From the NCBI GenBank assembly GCA_964036275.1, contig OZ038436.1, positions 22,595,904-22,659,903 of the forward strand: DNA of 64,000 nucleotides, written 5' to 3'. The DNA comes from Litoditis marina (taxonomy: Eukaryota > Nematoda > Chromadorea > Rhabditida > Rhabditidae). Of this stretch, positions 15,201 to 30,200 are shown piece by piece (position 1 is the first letter of the stretch; each line of letters starts with the position of its first letter). A program made the position numbers and the translations under genes. The notes below the pieces were generated by a model, which was not told the origin of the DNA, made no database searches, and saw nothing but the letters and a program-made list of their open reading frames with translations.

Positions 15201-18200
15201 AATAATTAAACTATAGAACCTTGTAATTCAAACCGAACCAAAACCAACAACTTGTGCACCAAAAACCGGAAAGACTAATAAGTGCGAAACTTTTTGAAAC
15301 TTTACTAAACTTTTACTAAACGTGACACACAGCTTTCAGAAAAGAGCCTCGACAATTCTATTCAGTTCAATTATATGCTGTTTGAATAATTACTTATCAG
15401 CTTTTCTGTTCTCCCATTCACTATTACTACTAAACTAATAACTAAAGTACGGCCGATTCCACAAGGAACCCGGTATTTCGTTAACACTATCAAGTAACCC
15501 TAACCGGGTTACTTGGTTAACCCTTTTGTTAATTCCTTCGTAACCCTTTTTTACAATGTATTTTGGGGGAAATTGAGGGTTACCAAGTGGTTAACACAAG
15601 GGTTAACCAGGTAACCGGGTTAATGGTTAACTGCTAGGGTTAACGAAATACCGGGTTAAATAAAGAATTCACTCTAAAGTACCAACCCGATGTTGTCCGG
15701 GTCCGAGATGTGGTAGAAGTTCCTGCCTTCTTCCGCTCCTTCTCTTTGACAACATGCTGAAAAGGAGTTGGATATGAACACTAGTTGATGAACAACAATA
15801 AGCACCACCGTCCTTAATACAAACCAATAGGACCGTACTACTTGAAATTTCACCCGATTCTCTTATATGGGAACCATTTCTGGCAGCTGAACTCCTAAAC
15901 GTACATGTAAGCAATACGTGTACAGTGTTTTTGGGAAACTCCAAAAATCTAATTGATACTAGTTTTTATCTGTTCAAAGTTTTCCAAATAGAGCCTGGCG
16001 AATTCTAATAACAATTTGTTGGGTCAGTTGGGTGGCAGTAACTGACATCGAACAGGGCGCTTCCTCGCAACTCCTTTCCATCTGGACCAATCGGTCTGTG
16101 ACGGCGACCTCCTTGCTAAAAATAACTCAATTCGAAGCAAAACGTACAGTGCCACATTGCCTTACCTTGACTCTTAGCAAAAATCCCAACGGTCCCAAAG
16201 AGCTTTATTAATTCGTGAAATTTCCATTTTATTAGAGATTACAGTCTAGCAAGAAGCTAGGCACTACTAAGGACCGTTTTGGTTAGCAAAAATTCGGGGG
16301 AAAAAGTATAATTCGGTCCGGCAATCAGCTGTCTCAACATGCGACACAGCTCACAGGGCTCTTCCGTGGCAACAAAACCAACCGTTGACACGCTGGCGTC
16401 GCTGCTTTCTGTGGTCTCAGAGACCTGTCGACGGCGAGATGGTGTTCTTCTGAAGACATTGATTGAATGCACACATTTAGGTCAAAGAAGGACAATTATG
16501 TGGTCCAATCCCAATGCTTCAGTCCTTTAAACTGCAATACATTTTTCAATTGCAGTTTAAAGGACCGTTGACACGGGATTGGTCCACATAATAGTCCTGC
16601 TTTAAATAAAAAAAAGGTAACTAGAATAATGTTTTGTGAGAAAGCCAAAACAAAACACACGCAACAATAAATATTAGGGATTTCATAAGTTCCGAGATGA
16701 AAATGGCCAAGACTTAGTTGAAGTTTCCTTCATAATGACTATTAGAAGAGTATTGTCGGCCCGATTGACAATGTTACCTAAAGATTTTTACAGTCTCTAA
16801 ACACATACGACTACAACCAGAACGTAGCCAGCTTATACTGAAGTAGACGGTAAAAACATACCTAGCGGGTGACTTTGGTGGATTGACTGGTTCGCTGCCT
16901 GAGGTGGTCACAGTCTTCGTCACCGTACGAGTCGATCTGAAACATCAAAATACGATGTGAAAATAACACAATTTCTCGGGAGGAAAACTACAAAATGACA
17001 CAAATAAACGATTTCGATCACACGGTTTCTAGATTTGAGAATAGTGATGAGAACGAACAGAAGTGGTAATAATTTGAAAATACATATACCAGGGTGTTGT
17101 ATGCTTTAAAAAAGCGCTTTTCGAATCAATTATGTTCACATTTCACGGGTTGCATTAAAACATGTCCAAATTTACTCAATTCCAAAGAAAAGTAGGCCGT
17201 TTTCAACCACGTTAACTAGAGTGTGAAAATCTTCTACTCACTTGCGACTGGGAGATTTCGGTACCGGCATCACATTCGACCCATCGGTATCGGAAGCAGC
17301 AGAGACAGAGTTGACGCGCGATCGGGATGTGCTTCTCCTTTAATAAACAGATAAATGGTCGACAAACTAATAATTATCAAACATTTAGGTAAATTACACC
17401 CTCAATGCAGCACACGCGATCACTATGAATGTAAAAAACAGCCATGAAGGAAAAAAAACAGCCATTGGGTAGCTAATAGCCAAACCATAATCCGGGGAAA
17501 AGCGGGGTTTTCATAAATGCAGGTGACTGTTGTTCAAATTGGGATAGTTTGAAATCCCGACTTCAATGAAAAAGGAGCTATGGGTCCTATTCAATGGATC
17601 AACCAACAAAGTCGTCCTCTGTTTGTCACCGAGTAATCCTCAACTTTTTCTTTGAATTACACGGGGGATCAATAACCTGTGCACTTATTGAGAAAGTATC
17701 AAGCGTGGACCCATAGCTTTACCTTCTATCAACAGGGAATCCCAATCGAGAATTAACTAGTGTATTGTATGACCATACCTCGACCTAGATGCAGCGGGTG
17801 TCGGTTCGTCGACGACATCCTCTCGGCTGGCCACGAACAGCTTCTTCTTGACGCTCCTCGTCGGTGTCTTCTGAACGGGAGTCGGCGTGGGAGCTACGGA
17901 CGAGGCCCGCGCCATCAGACGAGAACTGTGCCGAGTCGGCGTCTCCGGGGCAAGGGTGACAGATGCCTGAAAGATTGTGATCATACCCTAAATGCTCAGC
18001 GTTTTGAGTTACAATTAGGTTACGATTCTAAAAAAACAATGTTCAACCTTTACCTCGAGAGAGAGAGAGAGAGGGATAGAAAGAGAGAGAGGCAGAGTGA
18101 AAGAGAGAGGCAGAGAGAGAGAGAGAGATGGGTGAAAAGAACGCGAAACTCACAGTACGAGTACGGCCCTTCTTTGGCGTTGGTTGAGCAACTTTTGGTC

Positions 18201-21200
18201 CAGAGACAGTGGCCTTCTCCTCGTCTTCAACCGATTCCTGAAAAACTATGAATTAGCGAACAAGAGACTACTACACGTTTTGTATGCATATTCTTACAAT
18301 CACTACTGTGAAGATCTTAATCTTAAGAAAATTCTTGATCCTCGTGGAAGATAGCCGTTTACCTCACAGGATACTTAGTGATACGGAAGAGAAATAAAGC
18401 GCGTATTGTATTGTGAAAACATATAGAAATGCTTATGTATCCATATGTATGAAATCTATTGTAATTCATCTATAAAATATTATTGTACTGCAAACTGAGC
18501 ATAGAAGATTACCTTGGCAACCGGAATCTGGGCTGTCGGATCGTTCTTATTATCACCCTCCTGAACAGCCACTTCAGCGTCATCATCACGAGGACTGATT
18601 GCAGCAGGAACCTTGAATGAAAACCATTTGAGGTAAGAAGATCTAGAAAGGAACCCCGGACATTGTCGTATTCCGGAAAGCAAAAACCTGTTTTTGTTAC
18701 AAATCACACCGTGACGCCCCGTTTCCCCGTTATCGCCTAATTTGGCAGGATATCGAAATTCCGCCAAAGTTAGGTAGGGTCCCTTGTAGTCCCTTTTACT
18801 TAATATAAGAAAAGTACCTGTCTATCCTTAACGGGGGAAGCCTCTTTGCTGGAATCGAGTTGCTCCGCCCCCACCACCCAGGTGGTTGTGCGAGCTGTCA
18901 TGGTAGTGGTAGTGACATGGTCAGCTGTCACTTCCTGGTGTTGGACTTCAACAATCTCAACCGATTCGTTCGAGTCAGAAGTTGCAGTCCTGGAATGAAG
19001 ATAGATAGATGTTTTCATAATTACTGTTGTCTTAGAAAAGCAGGTACAATGAACGACTTAATCGTTTACTACTTACTGTCCAGTTGCATTTATTACCATG
19101 AACGCGTAACATGGTTACTATACTAGACCCTTTTCCCCTCAGATTATACGTTGCAGCTAGGTGTTGTTATAAACACAACTACTACGACTACTACGCTACG
19201 ATACTTCAGTCAAATCAATCAACACATACAACAACTGCTACAATATTGAAATTCTAATCAGTGAACTAAACTCTGGTGAGAAATGAAAATTAGACAATCG
19301 CATACCTGATGGATGCGGCCATTGCGGCGGCAGTAGACCCCACGCCAGTCCCGGAAGCAATCGCGACCACAGATGCTGACGATGTTTCCACATCCCTGGT
19401 CTTAAAAACACAAATTAACAACTAATATTAATTATCATGGAAAAAACAATCATCTACCAAAGACTGTCTGTTTCTTTGGAATAATTTGAGATATCATTTT
19501 CATAGTCACCTTTGAACTCGATAATGATTAAACCTGCTGTGAACAGTGGCAAGTCAATTTTAGAACACCAACCTCGGTCTGGTCAGTATGTTCCCCATTG
19601 TCGGTTTCTTCATCCGGCTGTTCTTCAAACGATCGAATCAGTATTTCATCGTGGACAGATTTCACGACAGGTTTCTCCTCTTCCAGTACCTGTAACGATC
19701 TCTAGTTACTTTTTTTCCAGAGAAATTCGTAGATATTCTCTAGAACACTAACCGTGAACCGCTCTTCATCATCACACAATTATACAATTCCATAAACAAG
19801 AGAAACAGACCGTTTGATCATGGTAGGGACAAATGTGCGCGACAAAATAATTTTCAGTTAAAACTGGTGGATATGGCGCTCGAAGACCACAGTTCTCGTT
19901 CCTACTGCACGAATAGTTTCGTGAACAGATATAGGTTAATTTAGAATGAAGTCCGCTCATAAATATGATTAATAAAATAAGGAGTGGTGCAAATTTCGAG
20001 TGACAAACCTTAGCTGCATTCTCGTCTGTCTCGCTGTCAATATCCGGCTGTTCCTCGAATGAACGGACCAATATTTCGTCCTGGGTAGCGACCGACTTCT
20101 CAGCTTCCTGAAACAATTCCATTCATTTAATAATTACCGTCCAGTTACATTTGATACGCTTCTAGTATGTGACATTATTCACAGAGCCGAAATGACTTCA
20201 ACAACTGGCAGAAGTGAGAGAAAGTATCCCGCACTTTGTTGCTCTGGAAGGACCGAAAGCGAAAAGCGAAATATACAAATAGCTTCGACTGAATGTTTTA
20301 CGTCAAACGCCCACGCTGATTCTCAAAACAACGTTTAGAGGTGTTTTTCCCCTATATATTGGATAGGATATTAAGGTATACGTTGGAAAAAGAAAGAAAC
20401 GGGCAAAAACCTTGATTATATTTTCATCGGTTTCGCTTTCCTCCTCTGGCTGTTGTTCGAAGGAGCGGTGAAGAATTTCGCCTTGAACAGCTCCAGTGCG
20501 GGCGAGAGAACGATCCTATAACAAATAGATCTCATTCAAAAAACAAGAATACAAATGAAATATTAAAACAGAAATACTAACGATGTTCATATCAATCGTT
20601 TTGCATACAAGAGCACTATAAGGATCGATACGGCCAACGCCCGTTTTTCAATTTAACTAAGAAAGAGTGTCAATATTATACTAATGAATATGTCATGATT
20701 CGCCATGTTTTGTGCCGCTCTAGTTTGTAGTTGGAACCCAGTATTTGTGGCGTCAATCACAAATGCTCATAGCATCAGACGGTTGGTAATATGAGTGGGA
20801 CGAAGTTAGTTCGAGGGTTGGATGAGGAATGCATTCCTCATCAAAAGTTATAGCCCCCGGGTAATTTTACTGGGACTGCAACAACTTTGGAATAGTTATG
20901 GGTCCCCTCAGCACAGACAAGGCAAAAGTCCCCCGCTCAGCTAACTGGGGCCGGTAATACAAAACTGAAGCCTACCGGCGTATGACAAATGGTCGAATCG
21001 TTGAATGAGTAGTCGACCAGCGGCCCACCAGTCTTCTTCTCGCTTACATCGGTATCCGCCAATTTCTCTGTATAGAACATTCGAATATTGAATACATAAT
21101 TTCCTTGTCGCAAATTACACAGTTACTCCCTCGTACTATCTCGTTCACATTCACATTTACGTTCACAGCAGGTTCGCTCCCCGCGGTATCTGTCTAGCGG

Positions 21201-24200
21201 ACCGCATAAGCTGGTAACCTAGCTCGACAATGCCCATCTTCACCCCCTCTGACATCACATCTACGTGTGCTATCAACATTATGTAGTTGTTACAAACGAA
21301 AAAGCCGTACTCAAATTCATTTACAGCGAAGGTCAAACTCATACGCCTCCAAGGCCTTCTATGAGATGGGGGGTTGCGAACTAATTTTTAGAAAAGTAGG
21401 GGTCGCTAGTTGAAAGTCAAAGCCAGCGAATTTCATACAATTCTAGTGAAAATGAAACCAAAAATTTATAAAAATCGCAGTTTTTAGAGGGGTCGCGACT
21501 TAAAAAAGGAGTGGGTATCGCGAGCTTCCAGGAAAAATGAGAGACCCTCGGCGGTGTATGGTCAAACTTTATGCTGAGGCCAACCTGGTGTCTCCGTGGG
21601 AGCCGTCGATTCCGAACTCTTGTCGTCCCGGTAGACTACGAAGGTATCCGAAGCAGAGGGAGCAGCAGCACACGAGTCCGATGACGTGGATCTGAAACAT
21701 GTGATTGATACTAAATTCATTTCAGTAATACATATACAAACTTTGTATTATTCAATTTTTCTAATAACAACTTTTCTATCTAAAGCTCGAAAGTTTATAA
21801 TGTAACTTGTAACATATGATTGATGACTATTGAACAGATGAACGTTCTAGCCAAACAAATGTTAGCCTCAACACTATACCTAATAGGGTTGTTGAAGCCG
21901 AACCCAACTGTATTTTGTCGAAACTCGAAAACTGAACTCCAATCCACAACTACGGTACTTTCAATACAAGAAGAGTGGCCTTCCCAGGATTCCATTTTGC
22001 CAGATATTGTCCAAAAAAGTAGTTCATTTTGCGCAATGTTTTGGCAATTCGGACAACTTAACTTTACTGAAGTAGGAAAATAAAATAAACTGAAACTGAC
22101 GGTGCATCTGTCTGCTGACTGTTACTGTCTTCCTCCTCTTCCTGACACTCCATTCTGGTACTGACAGCCGATTCATCTTCGACGTCAAGAGTACCATCCG
22201 GATTCATGTCATCCTCAGAATCCGAATCGGAGAAAACTGGCTGGAAATGACCACAGTTAACGAAAATAGCTGCTTCCTGCTTTGCTCAAATTTACCGGAA
22301 AATTCGTAAAACTGTATTGTGAGAATGTGGTTATTTTCGCTAAATATTCCTTAAATCCAACTGGATTTTAAAAAAAACTATAACTTAAACATATCACATT
22401 TTCGACACCAAACACACCAGACAGAAAAAAAACATATAAAGTAACCAACCTGTGGGACTTTATCGGGCGTAGAAGAGATGGAGATCTGAGAATCATCCGG
22501 CAGAGCAAAACGTAGTTTTGGGCGCTGGGGAGACTTCGCGCCTAGAAACGAAAAAACCATTTGGAACTGAACATCAACTTGTTTCGAGCTATCCTAAGGC
22601 TGCCCGCCCGAAAAGTTCATAGTATGTGTCAATCAAGTCGTGCTTTCATTTTGAAGCATACTGGTTTAAATCTCAAAACTGATTCCTTTTTGTCGAATAG
22701 TCAAACATTACTAGTGCTCTTGACACATTATGATCAGGTTAGCTTACCATGCGATTTGGCAGCCGACTTGAGTATGCTGGACGGCATTGGTAGATTGATG
22801 GCCGTATCGGGGGTGGTGTCCAGCGTTAGATCTAGATGCGCCTCTGCGGCAGCGGCCGCTTTTGCGCGCGACTTTGGCGTGTGCAGCACCTCCGATATAC
22901 GACGCAGCGCAGCGTTCGACTCGCTACTTCTGGAAATGACCGAATTTTGCACAGGTACTGTAATTGTATTAATTATATGACCCCGGAGACTACACAAGTT
23001 GTTTTTGTACGGGTTTTTTATATGCGTTTTCATACTTTGGGGATACCGTATATGCAAAAACAATACACAATACTTAAAGAAGGGATAATGGGTAACTATA
23101 TATGAGTTTCAAAGACCAATCACCAATTACAACGACACACTTTTCAGAAAAAAACTTTGGAATATACAAACAAGTAATCCCAACCAGTAAAAGCTGTCTA
23201 ACTCACTGAGAAATCTGTTCGGGAGTTTCATCGAGCTGCACGGGTCTCTTTGGCATTGGAGGCGTGGCAACCTAAACGAGCCACAATGGGTGAACAGTGC
23301 AATGGTTATAATAAAACTGGGCTCAACACTAGAACTTTATTGGTCAAAATCAGTTAGAACTGTATAGCCCAGACTTTGAAGAAAATTGAAAATTTTGAAT
23401 ATCATATTCAGTCAATTTATAGACGAAAAAGAGGCATGCATGATAGAATTGTGACCCGGAAACAAGCTGACAGAATATAAAACGTGTGGCAGCACATTGC
23501 TTGTTTGGATTAGTAGTAAAAATCTAGAAGTTATTCTAAACTTTAAACGGAACATCGCCTAGAGCCTAAACGTAAAATAGACACCAACCTGACTGGAGAC
23601 GTCGGCGCAGACTGCGACGGCTGGTCGCTTCCGACTCGCTCGGGCAGCCGACACATTCAAACCCAATCTGAACAAGGAACTGTGAATAGGATCGAGCAGT
23701 CGTTTCTGGTACGTGTTCTGTCTTTCTCGGGTTCTTTTTGATGTCCAAATACATTTCACCCAAACACAGTTCAATCCATGATCTTATTCTACAAGCAGAG
23801 AAAACAGTAAAACAAGTAGCTACAGTAAAAGTGCAACATGCAAAACGGGAGTTTCAGTGTGAAAAATCTGGAATTTTCTCATTTTGTTTGATCTGTTTTC
23901 GTTTCGTTCCCACGAGCCCTACACACACTAAAGAGAACGGAATATGAAGGTATTTTGTATTTCGAGCACTTACTTCTGGCAGACACCCAGAGGAGTTCGC
24001 TTGTTGAACAGGATGGACGGTGGAATGTTCTTCTCATTGTCTTTCACTGAAAGCAAAAAAAAGATAAATTACATTTGTATTATAAACCATTACACAGCGC
24101 GTAACAGAGTAGTTTTTGTTCTTTTTTTTAAATCTACAATTTCAACTAATTGGAGCGCCATCACGTGTTGAGATATTGACAATGTGCAGAGATAGACCTG

Positions 24201-27200
24201 GGACAATAAGAACTACCATTATATTTTTTATACAAGTGAATGAACACATCTATTTATCTCAAATGAATATTGTAATTGCACAGTTTATGCAAATCATGAG
24301 ACAAGACAAGAGCCTTCAAATATAACAGACTTTAGATGTCCAGATATCCAAAAGTGACAAATATAATTAAACTACCCACTGTAGTTGTTGCATGCGTTGG
24401 CCAGGTCCTGTGTGAAGTCGAACGAGAATTCTGTCACCGTTGGCAGTGGAGAAATGCAGTCCTTGCGGGGAATGATGGGCAGGATTTGCAGATACTCTGT
24501 GATGTACTGATCGTCGTTATCAGTAGGAATCGGCAGCTGGAACCAGAACCAACACTTATTATTAGGATACATAATGGGGTTATTGAAGTTGAACTCTCCA
24601 AAACTCGTTAGCAACCCTAATGCCAACGGTAACGTTTCACAGCGATGAATGAAATGATTTGCTTGACAAAAAAATTCACAGATTCCAATTCTGTTACCAT
24701 GTTTGAAGAACGGATTGAAGTTAAAACAATGGAAACTGTTTGAAAAAAAAACACATTAATGGCTTGATATCTCAATATCACGGATAATTTCGAGAGAAGA
24801 AAAAAACTGAACAAATTTCATTGATCACCTCCTCAATCTCCTTATATCGTCCGGCACGCATCAAGTACACTTGCCACTTGTACTTTCCCGTCGGGATTCT
24901 AGCCAGCAGTTCTGGAGAAAATAAGCAATTATGTCAATAAGTATGATATTGAAAAATACAGTAACATCTCCAACTTTCATGCAAAATACAAACTACGCAA
25001 ACGTATTTTTAGAAAAATTGTCCGTATTGCGCAACTGTAATTGCATCCAAAAAAGTGAGATACGTTCAAATAAGAAGAAGCTAAATGAAAGTATAAAAGA
25101 AGAGGTACACAATCTATTCAACTTTTCCTATACAATAGCACACCCCATAGAGAGAAATAAATGGCAGTGTACCTCTCAGTTCTCCTTCTTCTCTGACAGA
25201 CAGCTTCCCTGCCATTGACACCAGCCGCTCCACCTCACTCAGCACCCGAACCCGTTCGGCATTTTCATCCACAGGTGCAGAGGCGACCACCGGACTGCTA
25301 CCACTTGATTCAGTCTCCGACTGAAAGCAATTTTGTAGTTCAATTGTTGAATAGTATAATAATTTATCTTTGAAACTTCAAATCCCCGCTAAAAAAATTC
25401 AATTTCAATTTCATTTATTTGATCCCTGGATTTTTTTGAATACTTCATGAAAGCACTGCACACAACCACAGTAAGGTGTGACAATGTCGCAGAAAATAAT
25501 CTGTTTTCCGATCCGTGAACACTTCATTTTCTTGGCTATTCGGCCTATTTATTTATTTACTGAGGTTGGGCGCAGAAACTTTCAACAACAACAACAGAAC
25601 GTACCATGGAGTCATTGTGCCACTCCTTGTACACAATATCGATATCTGCTGGCCAGATCCCGAAAGTGTGAATGACAATACAACCAACTTCCCAGGAAAG
25701 ACGCGTCTGGAACCAAACATATAAACGTGATCTGAGCCAATTGGCGTCATAATAACTATGCTAAATATAATATCAATGTAAATTTGTGAAAGTTGGGCTA
25801 TGAATAAGAGAATAAGATCTCTGTGAAGTTGAAACGTACAGCCACAAGAAATGGGTAAAATAGAAACCTTGTCAACTGCGGCCCTGTTGACACTCAGATA
25901 GTCCAACATGTAGTAGATGAGGAGCTGCTGCTTCGAACGAAGACTCAATGGAATGACCATTGTGGGGGCGAGAAGATTCTGAAAACCATGGAACAGATAA
26001 GAATAGAACAATGGCAACCTAACTAGAAAACAGAATGAACCAGTTAATAGGTCAATGGAAAAATGTGTTCCTTCCTTCTTCCAGTATTCCTCATCATTTC
26101 TCAATCCAAGTAAAGATGTCATGATAGATGATAGCCAGAAATAAAAAAGGGCTCGAAATCGGGACTTTTGATCAACTTTGATGCAAAATCATAAATGTTC
26201 ACGAATCCACAATGAGAAACAAGTTCTTTTCATGGGACAGTCATATCCAAACAGATCCTCACGTGAAGTGCTGGTGGGTACCACTGCTCGGGTTCTTGTC
26301 CCAGCCAGAACGGCTCATCCTGGCACAATCGCTGCATCTTCGAGATCACCCGATCGATATACAGTTTCTGCCTGCAAATCGTGAGACTACTCAGACCGTA
26401 GGCTGTTAATTACAAATTCGCGTTTGGTCGAAACTGTATTGCAACAAATCTAGAGACAATGCGCGCCGGAGAGCCAGACGACGAGAGGAAAAAGTCAATA
26501 TATATGGAAGTCACGCTGTATAAAGTGTTTCAATTACTGTGCTAAAGGACTAACTGCGGCGGACCTCATTTAGGTCCCGCCGCGCCCATTTTCTGCACCG
26601 CCCTTTCGAATTATTGATTCGAAAGGCGCGTAAATTTCACTTTTTCGTTTTCTACGTTAGTGGCAGGTTGAAATTCAAGTAATTAGTATTATTAGTTATA
26701 CATTATTCTAATCATGCATTAAAATCCTTTCAGGTTAAGCGTATCATAATTGTTGTGTGTACTTTTCTGCTTCGTTTTTACAGGAAAGTAGTTCAAATTT
26801 CGTGAAAATTTCTTATTCTTTTCGCGTGTTCAGAGGTCTTCAGTCATGTCGCCGCCTCCGAGCTCTTCATCTTTGCCGCTTCAACAACCCGCTAATTTCA
26901 CGGATGCTACCCAACTCTGCGCAAACCTGCTATCCATGATTAAGCCTGAAATGGCAAAGTTGTTCTCCGCCGAAAAAGCGAAGGCCAAGTCGTTCGATCC
27001 GCCCAAACTGTCATCAAAAGGTCTACAGGCTCAAGCTGCCATTAACTGCAAGGTCCTAGCCGCTCTGCATCCTATCGCGGATAATGAAGATTCCCAGGTC
27101 GCGGCTGCCGTCAAAACCGCTATGGATCTGATGGAAAGCCGAAACGCTGATTTGGTTCTGGCGGATTCTACGCCCGAAGGTTTTCGCATGGTCGAGAAGT

Positions 27201-30200
27201 TGGAAGTTATAAAAGGTCTGGGCACAACCAACCAGAATCCCGCCCAACTCTTGGCTCTCACCACTCTAATGAGCCAACCGGACCGAAAGAGAACGCGCGA
27301 GGCATCGCCGCCGCGCCAATCCCAGCCCTTTCGACAAAGGGGCTCTGGGTTCTACCGTCAACCAGAGTCCCGTTACAACGACGAAATGGACGCTCTCAGC
27401 AGGGAAAACGCTCGACTTCGATCAGAGCACTCTCGATCTCGCTTCACGCCTTCTGAACAACAGCCAAGAAGTTTCCAAGGTGCCCCTTCCGTCCTCCGCT
27501 GTTACTCGTGCAACATGGTCGGGCACCTCTCTCGGGACTGCAGACAGAAAAAGTATTGAAGGTGAGTCAGTGTCATATTCTTCGGGCCTGGCTCGAAATA
27601 TTCAGTTTTGGAGGGAGTTAGGTACTCCCGCTTGGATTTGTCATGTTATTTCCAATGGTTTATCGTTAAATCTCGCTTCTTGTTTTCAACCTAGTTTGTT
27701 ACATTTCAATTCTCACCGCAAAGGTGCTTTACAGTTTGCTGAGTTTGTTTCAGAAGAGATCCAATCGCTGTTGCAGAAGGGGGCCATTGAGCAGGTTTCT
27801 TTTAAACCAGCCGTTATGAGTCCGCTCCAGGTCGTACAAAGAGGTGAGAAAAAGAGGTTGATTTTGGATCTTTCAGGAGTTAATAAATTTATTCAGAACC
27901 CCAAGTTTCGCCTGGAAGATATTTACACAGCCTGGCCTGCGTTAGCAGGTGCCAAATTCGCATGTTCTTTCGATTTTCGGGGAGGTTACCACCACATTTC
28001 TATTTCTGTACAAGACCGGCCTCTACTGGGGTTCTCATGGTCCAACCAAAGAGAAGAATTATTTTATCAGTTCGCAGTTATGCCTTTTGGGCTTTCCTCT
28101 GCACCGTACATCTTCACTAAGTTCTTTCGACCGCTCCTGAAAAAATGGAGAGAGCAGGGTATCACGGTTTTTCTTTATCTGGACGACGGTTTGATTTTGG
28201 GAGAATCGTTTCAAGAGTGTTTGCGGGCATCCGAGCAGGTTAAATTAGATCTGTTAAGTGCCGGTATTACGTTAGCGGACGAAAAGTGCGTCTGGCACCC
28301 GACGACAGAAATTACCTGGCTAGGGTACAGTCTAGATTTGAGTACACACACGGTTAGCGTTACTGAAAAACGGGTCTCTGAGGCCTTGTCGCGTATTGAT
28401 TCGCTCCTGGAGCATGTATCACCATCGGTCCTGGGCCGCCAACGTGTCCTGGGCACTATTGTTTCAATGCATCATGTTTTAGATCAAGCTTCGCTGCGAA
28501 GTGGAAACCTCAACGATACAGTCGCATCAGCACAGCTTAGAGAGCTCTCGGGTCACATTTGCATTCCTCTCACAGAGGCGGAAATTGGTGAGTTGCAATA
28601 TTGGAAATCTAATCTTCAACTAATAGCGCGCAAATCATGCGCAATTCCCGCTGTTTTTGAGTTCTATATTGAGACTGACGCTTCCTCTAGAGGTATAGGG
28701 GGGCTCATCAAACTTGCTAAAAGCGATGTACAACTGGCTACCTTTTCGCATGATTTCGGGGAAAACTGGAGCGAAAAATCCAGCACTTTTCGAGAGCTAA
28801 CGGGCTTATTACACGCAGTTAGAGCATTTCGACGGCATATTATACAAGCTAGGGTTTGCTTCCGTACGGATAGCCAGAGCGCAGTGGCCATCCTCCGGAA
28901 GGGTAGTTCAATTTCAGAACTGCGTGAGATCGCGTTATCTATTTGGGACGAACTGGAGTTGTGCTCAACCAGCGCGGAATTTTCTTGGATACCCAGAAAT
29001 ATGAATACAGCCGCCGACCAGCTGAGTAGAGAAATTGATTATGACGACTGGGGCGTAAGAGACGTCTTTTTCAATAGGTGCCAAGAGAAGTGGGGCAATT
29101 TCGCCACGGATTGTTTTGCGTCGGCCGACAATAGGAAATGTGTGAATTTTTTCAGCAAGAACAGCAGTCCAGGTGCCGCCGGAATTGACGTATTTCTCAA
29201 CTTCGACAGTGTTACCAGACTTGGACTGGCTTGGTGGGTTCCTCCGCCACATTTGATCCCTAAATTATTGCAAACCGCGTCAAGTTACAGAGCAAAGGGA
29301 GTGTTGGGTTGTCCCGTTTGGTCTTCGCACGCTTTTTTCAAGCATCTGAAAACAGCGAACGGAAACTGGCGCGATTTTGTCAAGGACACCCTTCAATTTC
29401 CAGTGGGTACTAAGTTACTGGTACCGGGACCGGGTAGCGCGGAAGCCTCCTCCTTCGCATCGGAATTTCTGCAGTTCCCCTTCATTTTCATTCTCTGCGA
29501 TTTCTCGTGTCCCCAGGCTCATTAATCTACATGAAGCGATTCCCACCAAACTGTCGTTTAGCACAGTAATTGTGTTTATTTGGGAGTCCGACTCGTAAGA
29601 GGAGGACGATAAAATAAGTGTTTCAATTACTGTGCTAAAGGACTAACTGCGGCGGACCTCATTTAGGTCCCGCCGCGCCCATTTTCTGTACCGCCCTTTC
29701 GAATTATTGATTCGAAAGGCGCGTAAATTTCACTTTTTCGTTTTCTACGTTAGTGGCAGGCCCCCCCACCCACCCGTCAGTTTTGAGTAATTTTTGTCAT
29801 GTGATAATTTTGAAGGCGGTCAACGGAAAGCTGCTCTCGTTGCGACGCTCCAATGTTGTGAGAAGATGGGTCTCCATCAGTTGTGGGAAGGTCTCGCCGA
29901 ACAGCTGAAGAACGGTCGAGCCAAATCTACAATATCGTCATACAAAGCTGCAGCAGTTCGTCGGTCATCTTGGTTAGGTAAATCGTATTCGCATATTTAT
30001 AGCTTTTGTTCATCAAGTTTCCCCGTTGCGTTGAGCAGAGTAGCCGTTGATCGTATAAAAGGGAATTCAGTCATGTTATTAGACAAACGAGTTAATTAGG
30101 TTTGACGTTCTGTCTTTGTTCTTATATTGGACGTGGTTTTCTGTGTACGAAGTCCGTCGAGAACGCTCGTTTTCCATAACACGCTTTAATCTTTTCAGAG

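Noticed and set aside
17760..18251. 163-codon plus-strand frame with Arg/Glu repeats.
   Set aside because: It is antisense to two ELYS exons and a (GA)n tract; the Arg-Glu run is the translated microsatellite.
22748..22929. Plus-strand frame over an Ala-rich stretch that looks protein-like.
   Set aside because: The minus-strand ELYS exon explains the bias; both neighbouring junctions are in phase with it.
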